NCBI GenBank assembly: GCA_963691705.1
Contig: OY829538.1
Span: 51,611,151-51,675,150 of the forward strand
Origin: Viola odorata
Lineage: Eukaryota > Streptophyta > Magnoliopsida > Malpighiales > Violaceae
Length of the DNA stretch: 64,000 bases
Direction: 5' to 3'
Both the position numbers and the translations under genes were made by a program. Below the pieces are notes generated by a model. That model saw nothing but the letters and a program-made list of their open reading frames with translations, searched no databases and was not told the origin of the DNA. Of this stretch, positions 43,135 through 56,306 are shown piece by piece (the stretch's first letter is position 1; each line of letters opens with the position of its first letter).

Positions 43135-44670
43135 TGATCACATTGCATTTCATCATGTTTTATTGTCCATTTACTAGTTATTTTGGACAGTAAATCTACT
43201 GATGTATCCCTTTATTTCCCACATCTTATCAGGTCTGGTTTGGAGGCAGCATTGAGGAATTTGTGCAGAAGAGAGCTGGAGCTGACTACTCGAGTCTAGG
43301 CCTGGGTCTTGGCCTAGACATGTTCGTATCTGACGCAGTGCGCATACCAGAATCGTCTTGGCCTAGACTTCGGCCAAGACTCCTTCGCGATCAGACAGTA
43401 GTTTGAAGCGTTTGAACCACTTTCAGAGTTTGACTCTTACAGCTGGCACGTAGCAGCTGTCCTGCAATTTTAGAGGGATCTGAAGACAATCTTATGTAGA
43501 ATCCCGCATGGGATCTCCCTCTTTATTTAAATTGTGATTTAGTTTCCTTTTTTAAGAACAATTAATTGTAATAATCTTTTAGGAGATTATTTAGGAGATT
43601 ATTTAGGAGATTGAGTTGGAGAAGGACAGAGGAGTTTTAGCTTACTTATGGCTGAACTCGTCCTCCCCTTCCTCTCTCTCTCTCTACGCTCTCTTCTTCT
43701 TCCCCAATTCGACACTTTTATACTATTGCTCCGGATTCAATTCTTTGAATCTCGGATTTAATTTATTTATGCAATCAAGTATTCTTATTATTCATTCATG
43801 AGTATGAGTAGCTAAAAACCCATTCTTGGTAAGGGTTGATGAGCTGAAGTTCTTAGTGCAATCGGGAGACATCAACCGTTCTTCACAATCTCTTTCTTTG
43901 TATTTATTTATTCTTGAACTTAATTTATCGCTTACTCACTAGAGTCAAGGCTTGATCATCCTTGTTCTCTAGGAGAGAAGAGTTGTAACCAGTCTAGAAG
44001 GAGAGGGAGTACCCGCCAGCTAGAAGGAGTAGGTGACTAGTCTCGAGCCAGACTAGAAGGATAGGTAAAATAGGTCGAGACCAGATTGACAACCTAGGAC
44101 CTTGACCTAGGTACTGTCTTCCCCTGCGCCATTGAAGCGGTGAGCAACCATTCAAGACAGCAGTCAACCGGATAAACCCTTTAACCAGCAAGGTGTCCCT
44201 TGGCTAGGATTATCAGGAGAGGGAGTACCCACCAGGTAGTTTGAAGAAGAGGGAAGACAGGAGTGAAAAGGAGTTCCTCCACTCTATAGCAGTACTATGA
44301 AGAAGAGATGAACATACTTAGGTCAATGATCGATGCATAAGGACGCAAGCTCACCCATCGCCCTTACCTGGAATTCCGTATCACTAGACTTATTCCCAAT
44401 CTAGACCCCAGTCTTGGCCTAGACTTCGGCCAATACTATTTTATATTTTAAACTATTTTCATTACTTTTTGTTTTGTCTTTAGTTTCAGATAACAACCAA
44501 CCAAAACTCAGTGACGAGGAAGTCAACCAAGAACTACATTTCCTAGAGGTCTCTGTGGACGATCCTCTTACCACAATCTACAAACTATTGTAGACAGTGA
44601 TAAGTTGTATTTCTACCCCCAATTCCATAACTATTTCACTACTATATTTGACGTGTTCGACGCGCGGTCA
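43135..44670 (+). repeat. Athila A LTR (plus orientation), 1536 bp
   Basis: Starts TGATCACATTGCATTTCATC and ends CGCGCGGTCA. It is the same length as, and nearly identical to, the inverted copy at 46035-47570. It contains three copies of the 26-bp palindromic module (43293-43319, 43355-43380, 44411-44436), one with a partly changed right arm. The purine tract precedes it, so it is the 3' LTR of the gag-protease element. Confidence 0.9.
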
Positions 44671-46034
44671 AATTTTGTGCAGAAAAATTTTAAGAGTGTC
44701 TTCTATAGATGGACCTGTAATCTGCAAAGGTTGAGGTGCTGGTGGCAGCTGAGGTACTGGGGCTTGGCCAGGAGCTCGGCCTAGATTTTGTTGTGGAGGG
44801 ACTGGATCGCTCCATCTGAAGTTTGGGTGGCCTCTCCATGAGTACTCGTTACTTCCCTGAGGGTAGTTCTGCATGCTCCCTTGGTTATGTGCGTATGCTG
44901 CGTTAACCTGAGTCATATCATCCGGAGAGTGTTGCACCATATAACAATTGTTGGTTTGATGATCCTGCTGCTGGCATATCCCACACACTGAAGCTACCTG
45001 CTTTTGATTCTGAACTCCTGTGGGCATTGCACCTGAAAAGTTAATAGAGAGATTTTTGACCATGTCAGTTAATTCAGTTAACTTTTGTTCAACATTAACA
45101 GCACAAAGATTTGAAGGAATAGAGTTTCGGTCAGAAGAAATATTATTTTGGCAATTGTCTGCCATAGTCTGAAGTAGCATCTTGGCTCTTGTGACAGTCA
45201 AATCTTGCAATGCTCCACCAGCGGCTGAATCAACTTTTTCTTTGGTGGCTGGAAGCATCCCGTCATAAAAGTACTGGATCATTGTCTGATCCGCAACTCC
45301 GTGTGTAGGGCATACTTCTTGTAACTCCCTGAACCGTTGATGATATTCACTTAGACCCTCATCGTTCCTTTGCTGGATGACAGCCATGTTCTTTCTAGCC
45401 ACCCCCGCTTTCGTTGCATTCCAGTACTTGTTTAGGAACAAAGTGGACATCTCGGCCCATGTGTTGACCGTGTTGTGAGGTAGACCGTAGAACCAATTTT
45501 GGGCAGCCCCCTCAAGAGAGCATGGAAAAACTTTCAACTTTGCTCTTTCCATATTCACAGTAGCTGGTTTCATCATGTCACATTGAACGTGTAGGTTTCT
45601 CAGATGCTTGAATGGGTTTTCATTTGAATGGCCAAAAAACTTAGGAAGGTTGGCCACCATATTGGTCTTTATAGACCAGTCACTGGGTACAGCTGGTAAA
45701 CTAATACAGGAAAAGGTTTCCTGTTCCGCTGTTTTGTTCAGTTCCCTCATCGTGGGCTCTGGTTGATTTTCTTCCATGTCTTGGCTGGAGTCTAGGCCAA
45801 GACTGTGGTCTAGACTAAAATCTGTTTCGGAACTAGAGGTTCCCGATTCACTTTCTTCTGGGATTTTCCTCTTTCGAGCTATTTTCCTGAGTTGTGCTTC
45901 GGCCTTAGTGAGATTCGGATTATATGGTAGCAAATCTTCTTCTCTGCAAGAGGACCTGGTCATCAACTATCAAAAACAAAATAAAACAAAAACTACAAAT
46001 ACCGTTAGAGATCCCCGGCAACGGCGCCAAAATT
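44671..46034 (-). pseudogene. Athila A gag copy, truncated, antisense to the first
   Basis: Minus-strand gag beginning at 45966 (MMTRSSCREEDLLPYNP), almost identical to residues 1-425 of the ORF at 39082-42033, with the same zinc knuckle. It ends abruptly after IEDTLK, where it meets the end of the plus-strand LTR. A junction of about 20 bp (44671-44690) contains GTGCAGAAAAATTTT, which also occurs in gag at 40400. The primer-binding site lies at 46012-46029: in plus orientation TCCCCGGCAACGGCGCCA, identical to the 3' end of plant tRNA-Asp including CCA. Confidence 0.88.
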
Positions 46035-47570
46035 TGACCGCGCGTCGAACACGTCAAATATAGTAGTGAAATAGTTATGGAATTGGGGGTAGAAATACAA
46101 CTTATCACTGTCTACAATAGTTTGTAGATTGTGGTAAGAGGATCGTCCACAGAGACCTCTAGGAAATGTAGTTCTTGGTTGACTTCCTCGTCACTGAGTT
46201 TTGGTTGGTTGTTATCTGAAACTAAAGACAAAACAAAAAGTAATGAAAATAGTTTAAAATATAAAATAGTATTGGCCGAAGTCTAGGCCAAGACTGGGGT
46301 CTAGATTGGGAATAAGTCTAGTGATACGGAATTCCAGGTAAGGGCGATGGGTGAGCTTGCGTCCTTATGCATCGATCATTGACCTAAGTATGTTCATCTC
46401 TTCTTCATAGTACTGCTATAGAGTGGAGGAACTCCTTTTCACTCCTGTCTTCCCTCTTCTTCAAACTACCTGGCGGGTACTCCCTCTCCTGATAATCCTA
46501 GCCAAGGGACACCTTGCTGGTTAATGGGTTTATCCGGTTGACTGCTGTCTTGAATGGTTGCTCACCGCTTCAATGGCGCAGGGGAAGACAGTACCTAGGT
46601 CAAGGTCCTAGGTTGTCAATCTGGTCTCGACCTATTTTACCTATCCTTCTAGTCTGGCTCGAGACTAGTCACCTACTCCGTCTAGCTGGCGGGTACTCCC
46701 TCTCCTTCTAGACTGGTTACAACTCTTCTCTCCTAGAGAACAAGGATGATCAAGCCTTGGCTCTAGTGAGTAAGCGATAGATTAAGTTCAAGAATAAATA
46801 AATACAAAGAAAGAGATTGTGAAGAACGGTTGATGTCTCCCGATTGCACTAAGAACTTCAGCTCATCAACCCTTACCAAGAATGGGTTTTTAGCTACTCA
46901 TACTCATGAATGAATAATAAGAATACTTGATTGCATAAATAAATTAAATCCGAGATTCAAAGAATTGAATCCGGAGCAATAGTATAAAAGTGTCGAATTG
47001 GGGAAGAAGAAGAGAGCGTAGAGAGAGAGAGAGGAAGGGGAGGACGAGTTCAGCCATAAGTAAGCTAAAACTCCTCTGTCCTTCTCCAACTCAATCTCCT
47101 AAATAATCTCCTAAATAATCTCCTAAAAGATTATTACAATTAATTGTTCTTAAAAAAGGAAACTAAATCACAATTTAAATAAAGAGGGAGATCCCATGCG
47201 GGATTCTACATAAGATTGTCTTCAGATCCCTCTAAAATTGTAGGACAGCTGCTACGTGCCAGCTGTAAGAGTCAAACTCTGAAAGTGGTTCAAACGCTTC
47301 AAACTACTGTCTGATCGCGAAGGAGTCTTGGCCGAAGTCTAGGCCAAGACGATTCTGGTATGCGCACTGCGTCAGATACGAACATGTCTAGGCCAAGACC
47401 CAGGCCTAGACTCGAGTAGTCAGCTCCAGCTCTCTTCTGCACAAATTCCTCAATGCTGCCTCCAAACCAGACCTGATAAGATGTGGGAAATAAAGGGATA
47501 CATCAGTAGATTTACTGTCCAAAATAACTAGTAAATGGACAATAAAACATGATGAAATGCAATGTGATCA
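46035..47570 (-). repeat. Athila A LTR (minus orientation), 1536 bp
   Basis: Inverted counterpart of 43135-44670, with only a few substitutions visible (for example TTAATGGG at 46523 against TTAAAGGG in the other arm). On the minus strand it starts TGATCA and ends GGTCA, followed by AATTT and the primer-binding site, so it is the 5' LTR of the antisense gag copy. Its outer end (47570/47571) borders Athila B internal sequence. Confidence 0.9.
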
Positions 47571-48070
47571 GTAAACACAGCAACATTAGTAGCATCATGA
47601 TCTAAAAAGGCATACAAAAGAGGGCGGAATTATGGACATAAAACGCTCTATCAGTTAACCCATTGAAATGCCTTAATCAAAAGTTATGGGGTCACAAAGT
47701 GAAAGATGCTAAAGGTCAAGGTTAAGATATTAGGAAAAATGTCTTAAGCATAGTTTAGATTTTTGCCGACACTCACATAAAACACATAACACATAAGCCT
47801 AAAAATAGTCATGAAAAGAACAACAAAAATCATGCAATCAGACTCAATCTAGACAATCTAGGCCACCTATCTTGACCAAGATTCACAAAAAAAATTATGC
47901 AACTAAAGAAAGTCACACAAAAGCACATCAAATTTTGTATATACAGACACAATACATAAAACACCCTCACTACACTTAAAGGACACATTGTCCTCAATGT
48001 GTAAATAAGAGTAAAAAGACTCAAAATATATAAAAAGAAAAGAAACAAGGACACGACCTGGGGGCATTCA
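47571..48070 (-). other. Athila B 3' untranslated region, proximal part
   Basis: Non-coding internal sequence of Athila B between its extra ORF and the inserted Athila A structure. It contains CACTTAAAGGACACATTGTC (plus orientation), the counterpart of the start of the Athila A 3' region. It continues at 37781 on the other side of the insertion. Confidence 0.6.
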
Positions 48071-50137
48071 CTGTGATGTGGGAGGTGGAGGTGGTGGTGG
48101 CTGCTTTGGGTCTTACACAGATGGTGCTGCATCATCTTCTTCATCAGAGGAATCATCGCTACTACTGTTGAAGTGGTCATCCACTTTGTCTCTTATGTGT
48201 GCTACAACCTTGTCCATGGCTCTGACAAATTTGAAGGTAACATCAAGGTGGGTCTGGATTTGTTGGAACTTGACCTCCTGCTGCTCCAAAAACTTGTCGA
48301 GCCGCTCCTGCTGGTTTCTTTCAATGCTCATGAAAAGAGATTGCTGCTGGTCTATAATCTGCTGCATCTGTTTTTTAGCGTTGTCTTGGAACTCATGGAA
48401 CAACTTCTAGTTTGTAGTGAAGAATACCAGCTGCTCATTAATGAGGTGCAGGAGGTTGTCAGCCCATTCTGAAAGCTTTGGATGGTCTGGATCTAGGTCA
48501 CATTGGGTTTGCGGATTCTTCTTATCTTGCCCAAGATTGGGCTCTTTGTCTGAACCATCAAGCTGGATTGGCTGAATCTTGAAGTTGCCATTGATCCTCT
48601 TCCTATATAGGTGGTCTGCTACTTGCGTAAAACCTGTATTAAAACAGAGATAGCCTTTTTCCTCGTGAAAATGGCCTATTTGGTCAAAAGCCTTAAGATT
48701 CATGATCTTAACGGCACATGATTTATGCATATTTAAAGTAGACAAATCAATTCCCCTAGCAGTAGCAGTAATATGGGAAATAAGAGTTCCTAGGATCAAC
48801 TTAGGGAGAGAATCACATGCCTTTATTTGCCTAACGATCCAATAACCCAAATTAACCTTCTTATTATGAAGCATACACCAAAGTAGAAAAACTTCTAACT
48901 TAGAGATGTTGCCTGAAACAGTAGTTTTGCCCGAAAGGTTAATAGACAAGATCCTTTGGAGCATCCTCAAGGTAGGATCTCGGATCTGATAGGCTTTGGC
49001 ATTCTTATCCAGTTTTCTATTAGGGTCACCAATCAACTCTCCATAAGCTACTGACTTATCCCAATCAAGGGGATAATCAGTAAGGGCATTCTTATAATCA
49101 TATGAATTTAGCCCTTCCTCAGTCACAAATCCAAGTAATAGATTAAATTCATCAATAGATAAATGAGACCACATGTCAAGCAACCTAAAATTCACAACAT
49201 CAGACGCGCCAAGATCAGGATTGGCTCTACCATTAGCATACAACCTATCCTGATCAAGCCAGAAAAATGCATGAAATTCCAAACAAAGCTCAGCATACGC
49301 AGGCAGTTCAAGGTACATAAAGCATTCCCACCCAAGATTGGTTATGTACTACCTAATCCTATTACCCACACCCAAGGCATCAAGAAATGAGAAATCAAGG
49401 ATAGCAAATTGAGTAATCTCACATGCATGCTTCTCATTCAATTTCACCCTAAGGTCAAGGGTATCAGGCCTCAAACATCCATTAAGTGAGTTTAAGGGGG
49501 GAATGAATACCTTGGCAGTCTTGGCCGCAGGCTTGGCCAAGACTGCAGCTGCATCATCGTTTGAGCCATCTTCCTGATCAGCCTCCTCAACTTTCTTCTT
49601 TCCTTTTGCTGCCGCAGAACGAGTCCTCTTGGCTGGGGCTGATTCACTACCCGCTTCTAACTTTCTCTTCCCTAACCTTTTCTCTTTCGCCGAACCTTCT
49701 TCACATTGTGGTTCGGAATCAGCTCCCTTATTTCCAACTTTCTTGTGAGCCACCTTCTTAGCTCTTGCAGATGGCTTCTCATCGGAATCAATCTCCGAAA
49801 TCACCTCTACCTCCGAGTCGCCTGGCTTGCTAACCCTAGATTGGGTTTTCAGCTCTTCGGGGAGATTAATCTTCCTCTTGGTTGGAAGGGAGCCCTGAAG
49901 AGATTCAGAGGTAGGAGCTGGAGGAGGAGTGGAAAGATCTTTCTTAGGGGAACCAGAGGGGGCTGTATCCATGGACATGATTGTCCTCGCTATACTGAGC
50001 ACCTCGTTGAGATTTTGGGGCAGATCCTTCTCTGGATTTGAGAGAGAGGGAGATTGCGAAGGCATGGGAGATTCTTGCCTAATCGGGGTAGATTTTGGTG
50101 TAGCTGATTTCTTTGCGGATCTCTTGGATTTTCCCAT
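48071..50137 (-). pseudogene. Athila B extra 3' ORF (envelope-position / Transposase_32-like), two in-frame stops
   Basis: The third gene of Athila-type elements, located between pol and the 3' LTR. The start at 50137 gives MGKSKRSAKKSATPKSTP, a basic, serine- and proline-rich N-terminus with several NLS-like patches (KKVAHKKVGNK, KRLGKRKLEAG, PAKRTRSAAAKGKKK). After an in-frame TAG (49346-49348) comes a folded region with CLEFHAFFWLDQDRLYANGR, HLSIDEFNLLLGFVTEEGL and LEVFLLWCMLHNKKVNLGYW. This resembles the 'putative plant transposon protein' domain of Athila ORFs. A second in-frame TAG near 48404 precedes a glutamine-rich coiled coil (MQQIIDQQQSL, ERLDKFLEQQEVKFQQI) and an acidic end. I see no signal peptide or membrane segment, so an envelope role is not supported. 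Confidence 0.75.
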
Positions 50138-50569
50138 GTTTAAAGCTAATTGATCGTGGAGTGAAAGTAGGAAAGTGGAGTGATTTAGCTGAGGATGAAT
50201 TGAGAGAAATTCGGGATGAGGGCAAGATTTTAGGGATTTTAGGGATTTTGGTGTAAGTGGAAGGTAAGGAGTCCATCTCTTAATTTAAAAATTAATTCCC
50301 ATCTCATAATTAATTTTCAAAAAATATAACCGTTGCTCCTGCTTTTTCTCCTCCTTTTTACACGTGATCTGCTCTTCTTTCCCTTTTTCTCCGCGTGTCA
50401 CCCAATTCTTGGCCGAATAAAATGTAGCTTAGATCAAAAGGACTTAGCCAAGATCCCTCACCACACTTAATTACTCGCAACCACTCCAGGGAACTCCACA
50501 AAATTCCTGAAAGGGAAAATCAGTAAGTGACTCTGGACTAAATTTGAACAATCAATTTATTCACAAGAA

Positions 50570-53500
50570 TTAAAAACAAAAAAGCATGGGTTGCCTCCCA
50601 TGTAGCGCTTTAGTTATAGTCCTAGGCATGACTTTGCTTTTCTTTAAATGAATCTCAGGTGGGGCTTCAATCGCCTGATTTTCCTTAAACGTTGGAAATC
50701 CTTCAAGGAATGGTTTGAGCCGCTGTCCATTGACCTTGAACACTATTCCTATCTTTTCATTCCTAATGTCCACTGCACCATGAGGGTAAATATTAGTGAT
50801 AACATATGGACCTTCCCATTTGGTCTTAAGCTTACCAGGAAAGAGCTTGAATCTAGAGTTGTATAGAAGGACTTTCCCCCAAGTTGGAGATTCTTCTCAA
50901 CAATCTTGCTGTCATGGTATGTCTTCATCCTGATCTTAGCTAAGAGTTGGTTGTCATATGCTTGATTCCTCAATTCTTCCATCTCGTGGATTTGAAGTTT
51001 CCTTTCCTCACCTGCCTGGTCATACCTTAGATTGCATTTTCGAATTGCCCAATAAGCTCTATGTTGCATACCTACTGGCAGGTGGCATGCTTTCCCGTAC
51101 ACCAATTTGTACGGAGTCATTCCTATTGGAGATTTATAGGCAGTCCTATATGCCCATAACGCATCATCCAGCCTTTGGCTCCAATCTCGCCGATCTAGGC
51201 CAACTGTCTTAGCTAAGATCGACTTGACTTCTCTATTTGATACCTCCGCTTGGCCATTTGACTGAGGATGGTAAGCAGTGCAGACTTTATGGGTTACACC
51301 ATATTTCCTGAAAAGTGCAACAATAATACTATTGCAAAAATGTATTCCACGGTTGCTAATGATTCCCCTAGGCACACCAAATCTGTTCAAAATGTTAGAT
51401 TTCAAAAATGAAACAACAGTTTTAGCATCATTAGTCCTAGTTGCTTTTGCTTCTATCCATCTAGAAACGTAATCCACAGCAAGCAATATATATTATTTTC
51501 CATTTGACATAGGAAAAGGCCCCATAAAATCAATACCCCATAAATCAAAAATCTCACAATTTAATATAACATTCATGGGCATTTGATTTTTAGAACTTAT
51601 GTTTCCTATCTTTTGGCATTCGGGACATGTCTTACAAAACCTATAGCTATCATAAAATAGGGTAGGCCAATAAAATCCCGACTCAAGGATTTTTAAGGCT
51701 GTCCTTTTGGCTCTAAAATGTCCACCACATGCATAAGAATGACAGAATCTTAGGACAGATGGAATCTCACTTTCAGGAATACATCTCCTAATCAATTGAT
51801 CAGACCCAATTTTCCATAGATAGGGGTCATCCCAAACGAAATACCTGTTGTCATGCTTAATCTTTACCTTTTCTTGAGCCGTTAAGTCTCCACGATGCTT
51901 ACCCGTGGCTAAGAAATTGACTAGATCAGCGAACCATGGCCTCATCATTTGGACAGAAAATAGGTGTTCGTCCGGGAAATCATCTCTAATTGGCTCCAGA
52001 TCTCCTTTTACAAGGCATCTGCTCAGGTGGTCCGCGACTAGGTTTTCCTTTCCTGCTTTGTCCTTGATCTCCAGATTATATTCTTGCAAAAGTAAAACCC
52101 AGCGAATCAATCTTGGCTTAGTTCTGATTTGGTCAGAAGGTACCTTAAGGCCGCATGGTCAGAAAAGACTATGACTTTTATTCCCAACAAATACGATCTG
52201 AATTTATCCAATGCAAAGATTATCGCAAACAATTCCTTTTCGGTTGTAGTATAGTTCTTTTGTGCATCGTCAAGCATCTTAGAGGCGTAGTAGATCACGT
52301 GTGGGTCTCTACCATTTTTCTGCCCTAGAACCGCACCAACGGCTGAGTTGCTGGCATCACACATCAATTCGAATGGAAGGCTCCAATCTGGTGCTTAGAT
52401 GATTGGGGCTGATGTAAGCGTCTCCTTAATCTTGTCAAACGCCACTTGGCAAGCTTCGTTGAAATCGAAGTCCATGTATTTTTGTAAAAGCTTGCACATC
52501 GGCTCCACTACCTTTGAAAAATCTTTAATAAACCTGCGGTAAAACCCTGCGTGGCCAAGAAAACTTCTAACCTCACACACGCATGAGGGGTAAGGCAAAC
52601 TTTTTATAACATCAATCTTAGCCTGGTCTACTTCTATGCCTTTCTTAGAAACTACATGGCCTAAGACAATACCTTGTTCTACCATAAAATGGCATTTTTC
52701 AAAGTTTAACACAAGATTAGTGGTCACGCATCTTTTCAAAATATTTTTCAGGTTAGATAAGCATTGATCAAAATTATCACCATAGACGGTGAAGTCATCC
52801 ATGAACACTTCAATACCTTTTTCCACATAGTCTGAAAAGATACTAACCATACACCTTTGAAAGGTGGCTGGTGCGTTGCACAATCCGAATGGCATCCTCC
52901 TTTATGCAAAGGTTCCGAAGGGACATGTGAATGTCGTCTTCTCTTGGTCTTCTAATGCCACTGGGATTTGATGAAATCCCGAGTAACCATCCAAGAAATG
53001 GTAGTGGGATTTCCCAGTCAATCTTTCCACCATTTGGTCAATGAATGGTAATGGAAAGTGATCCTTTCTCGTGACTTGGTTAAGTCTGCGGTAGTCTATG
53101 CAGACCCTCCATCCATTCTGAATTCTTGTGCTCCTTTTTACTCCATCCTCTCCTTCGGTCACGGTAATTCCTATTTTCTTAAGTACAACCTGCACAGGGG
53201 AAACCCACGAACTATCAGAGATCGGGTAAATAATTCCAGCATCAAGCAACTTAATAATTTCTTTCTTAACAACTTCCATCATTGGAGGGTTTAGCCTCCT
53301 TTGGGGTTGTCGGATTGTTTTCTTATCCTCTTCCACATGAATCTTGTGGGTACAAATGGTTGAGGAGATACCCTTGATATCTGCCAAGGTCCATCCAATA
53401 GCCTCTTTGTGTTCTTTTAACACGGTTGTCAATCTGGCTTCTTCCTCACTGGAAAGCTTAGCTGAGATTATTACTGGCAGAGTCTTGTCTTGGCCTAGAT

Positions 53501-56231
53501 AGGCATACTGAAGGTGTTCTGGAAACTCCTTAAGATCAAGCTTGGGTGGCTGCACAATAGATGGTAAAACCTTAGAATCAGACATGCTAAACAATGGGCA
53601 ATTCAATGATTCCTTCAACGGTTCAGTCTCATGAAGATCTGTTAAGATCTCCCTAAGATCTTCTCGGTTTCCCACTCAGTCTTCCAATTCTATCAGTGTT
53701 TTAGCTGAGATACTTCTGCTTAAGATAAAATCAAGTGGGTCAGTAGCACTTAAGTCTGCAGTTTCTTCTTCGATAGGGTATAAAATATCAACAAAATTAA
53801 CACTGTGCGTCTCATTTTGATATTTTAATCCCTCCTTCATATAGAAATTAATCGTGCTCCCAAAGAATTCCAAAATGATACTTCCTTCGTAAACATCTAT
53901 CTTTGCTCTAGCTGACCTAAGGAAAGGTCTCCCTAGAAGCACATCTATAGTACAAGAAGGCAAGTCAGAATCCATCTCAACAATATAAAAATCCACAGGG
54001 TATATAAAATTATTAACTTGGACAAGAACGTCCTCTACTACTCCCTTAGGATGAATTACGGTTCGGTCAGCCAACTGAATCACCACCTGCGTCTCTTTCA
54101 TTGGTCCCATTTGCAATGTCTCGTATTCTTTCAAGGACATCACGCTGATTCCAGCCCCTAAGTCTCAAAGAGCTTTTTCCACATTTTCGTTCCCTATCTT
54201 ACAAGGGATAGTGAAGGTTCCTTGATCTCCGCACTTCTCCGGGAGTTTGCTCTGAAGTACTGAGGAAACATTCTGTGTAAGATTCACTCTCTCCATCCCT
54301 GCAAGTTTTCTTTTGTTAGTACAGAGTTCTTTTAAGAATTTTGTATAAGATGGTACTTTAGAAATTAAATCTAGCATAGGAATATTCACTGCCACTTTGC
54401 CAAAAATGCTCATAAATTCCTTAGCCTCTTCTAACTTCTTCTATTTTGAGGACTTGGGAGGATAGGGTGGTGGAATCTCCACTGGTTCCAGAGGTTTGGA
54501 ACTCTGCTCATCAGTCTTAGCCACTGGCTTGGCTAAGATCGGCTGGTCTTTCTCTGTTTCGGTTGGATCATCAATCTTAGTCTCAGTCTTACCCAAGATT
54601 GGTTCCGGCTGAGATTCTGCTTGTATCTCTTCGTCCACATCATCATCTGCATCCTCAAATAGCCGATTATGTATTTCCTGGTCTGACTTCACTCCCTTCC
54701 TTTCAGGTAGGACGTTTCCACTCCTAAGATTAATAGCACTTACATTGTGCCTTGGATTATTTTCAGTGGTGGAAGGTAGTTTGCCACCTGACTCAGGTTT
54801 CTGCGGCTATTGAGTAAATTGGTTGATTTATTTTTGCATCTCCACATTCTGTTTCTGCATCTCAACAAGACTGGATTGGGTTGCAAGCATGAATTTTTGC
54901 AACGTCTCTTCTATAGGAACTTCGGTAATCTTAAGTGGTTGAGGTGCAGGAGGTAATAGTAGGACGTTGCTCTGATTTGCTCCAGGTCTGGGTACGAAGT
55001 GTTGGAAATTAAGGGGGCATTGTTGTGGTTGTTGGTTGTATTGTTGTTGTGGTTGTTGGCTAGGCTGAGGCGGATCTTGCCTCCACCTGAGATTGGGATG
55101 TTGTCTCCAAGGGTATTGGTTACTTTCACTTGGGAATCTAGGTTGTCCTTGATTGTAACCATATGCTGTATTCACTGGGATTGGGGCTGGATCACCCGGG
55201 TGTTCTACCACGTAACAACTATGGGTTGGATGATCTAATTGTTGGCAAATCCCACAAATCGAGGGCATAGGATTAGTTGCTGCTACCGTAGTTTGTACCT
55301 GAGATGTGGCACCTGTAGAAAGATTCATCAATATGTTAGTGATGTTGTCAAGCTTATTTTCAACATTTATAGCATTCAAAGAAGAAGGTGCAGAATTTCT
55401 CTCAAATGAGGTGTTATTTTGGCAATTATCGGCCATCGTTTGGAGAAGCAATTTGGCTCTTGTTGGTGTGAGATCTTGAAGTGCTCCTCAAGCAGCTGCA
55501 TCTAACCTCTCCTTATCCTTCACGCACATTCCATCATAGAAATATTGGATTAGGAGATGATCAGCCACTCCATGGGTAGGACAAATATCTTGAAGGTCTC
55601 TAAACCTTTGATGATACTCGCTCAAACTCTCCCCTCCCCTCTGCTGAATGGAAACTAAATTCTTTCTAGCTAGACCCGCCTTAGTCGCGTTCCAATATTT
55701 ATTCAGGAAGGCAGCGGACATGTCTCCCCATGTTGTAATGGTGTTATGGGGCAAGCTATATAACCAATTCTTGGTTGAGTCTTTGAGAGACCAAGGAAAT
55801 GATTTCAATTTGGCCCTCTCAATTGTTACTCCCACTGGTTTTAAGGTATCACATTGGAGGTGAAGGTTCCTCAAATGGTTATACGGATTCTCGTTTGAGT
55901 GGCCATGGAACTTGGTTAAGTTGGCTATAATGTTTGTCTTGATAGACCAATCATTGGCCATTGGCGGTAGGTTGATACAGGAGTAGGTCACTCGTTCTGC
56001 CCCCCTATTTTATTCCCTCATCGTCTGTTCTTGTTGGTTTTCCTCCATGTTTGGTATTGGGTTTTCAGCTGGGCCTGAATCTTAGCCTAGACTGCTAACA
56101 GAACTAGAATCTGTTTGTGTACTAGAAAATTCACCGTCGAATTTTCTCTTGGCTTTCTTTCTGTTTTGTGCTTCAGTCTTCGTAAGTTCTGGATTCAAAG
56201 GTAATAAATCTTCCTTTGAGGACCTGGTCAT
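50570..56231 (-). pseudogene. Athila B gag-pol polyprotein, stop-riddled
   Basis: One polyprotein frame from ATG at 56231. Gag: NWLYSLPHNTITTWGDMSAA and zinc knuckle CGICQQLDHPTHSC. Protease region: FTIPCKIGNENVEKAL. Reverse transcriptase: YRRLNQVTRKDHFPLPFIDQ, FGLCNAPATFQRCM and FMDDF as the catalytic box. RNase H: MCDASNSAVGAVLGQ and YTTTEKELFAIIFALDKFRS. Integrase: zinc-binding CHSYACGGH...CKTCPECQ, first Asp in GIDFMGPFP, Glu in [12 protein letters not shown]. The second integrase Asp is replaced by Asn ([11 protein letters not shown] at about 51346). Stops occur near 55487, 54827, 54440, 54164, 53675, 52901, 52394, 52106 and 51492, and a frameshift near 50875 precedes the C-terminal end ([20 protein letters not shown]). 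The copy is dead. The extra ORF follows at 50137. Confidence 0.93.
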
Positions 56232-56282
56232 CAACTGCAAAAGACAAAATTAAAAACAAAACTACAAATACACTGTCAAAAG

Positions 56283-56306
56283 ATCCCTGGCGACGGCGCC
56301 AAAATT
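56283..56306 (-). other. Athila B primer-binding site
   Basis: In plus orientation TCCCTGGCGACGGCGCCA (56284-56301), matching the tRNA-Asp 3' end with two changes, separated from the LTR end by AAATT. The same tRNA primes Athila A. Confidence 0.75.

Noticed and set aside
37777..47575. A 5-bp target duplication for the Athila A structure
   Set aside because: The flanks GTTAA (37777-37781) and GTAAA (47571-47575) differ at one base and the left boundary is uncertain, so I do not claim it.
48071..50137. Functional retroviral-type envelope in Athila B
   Set aside because: There is no signal peptide, transmembrane segment or cysteine pattern. The features are nuclear-type basic patches and a coiled coil, with two stops.
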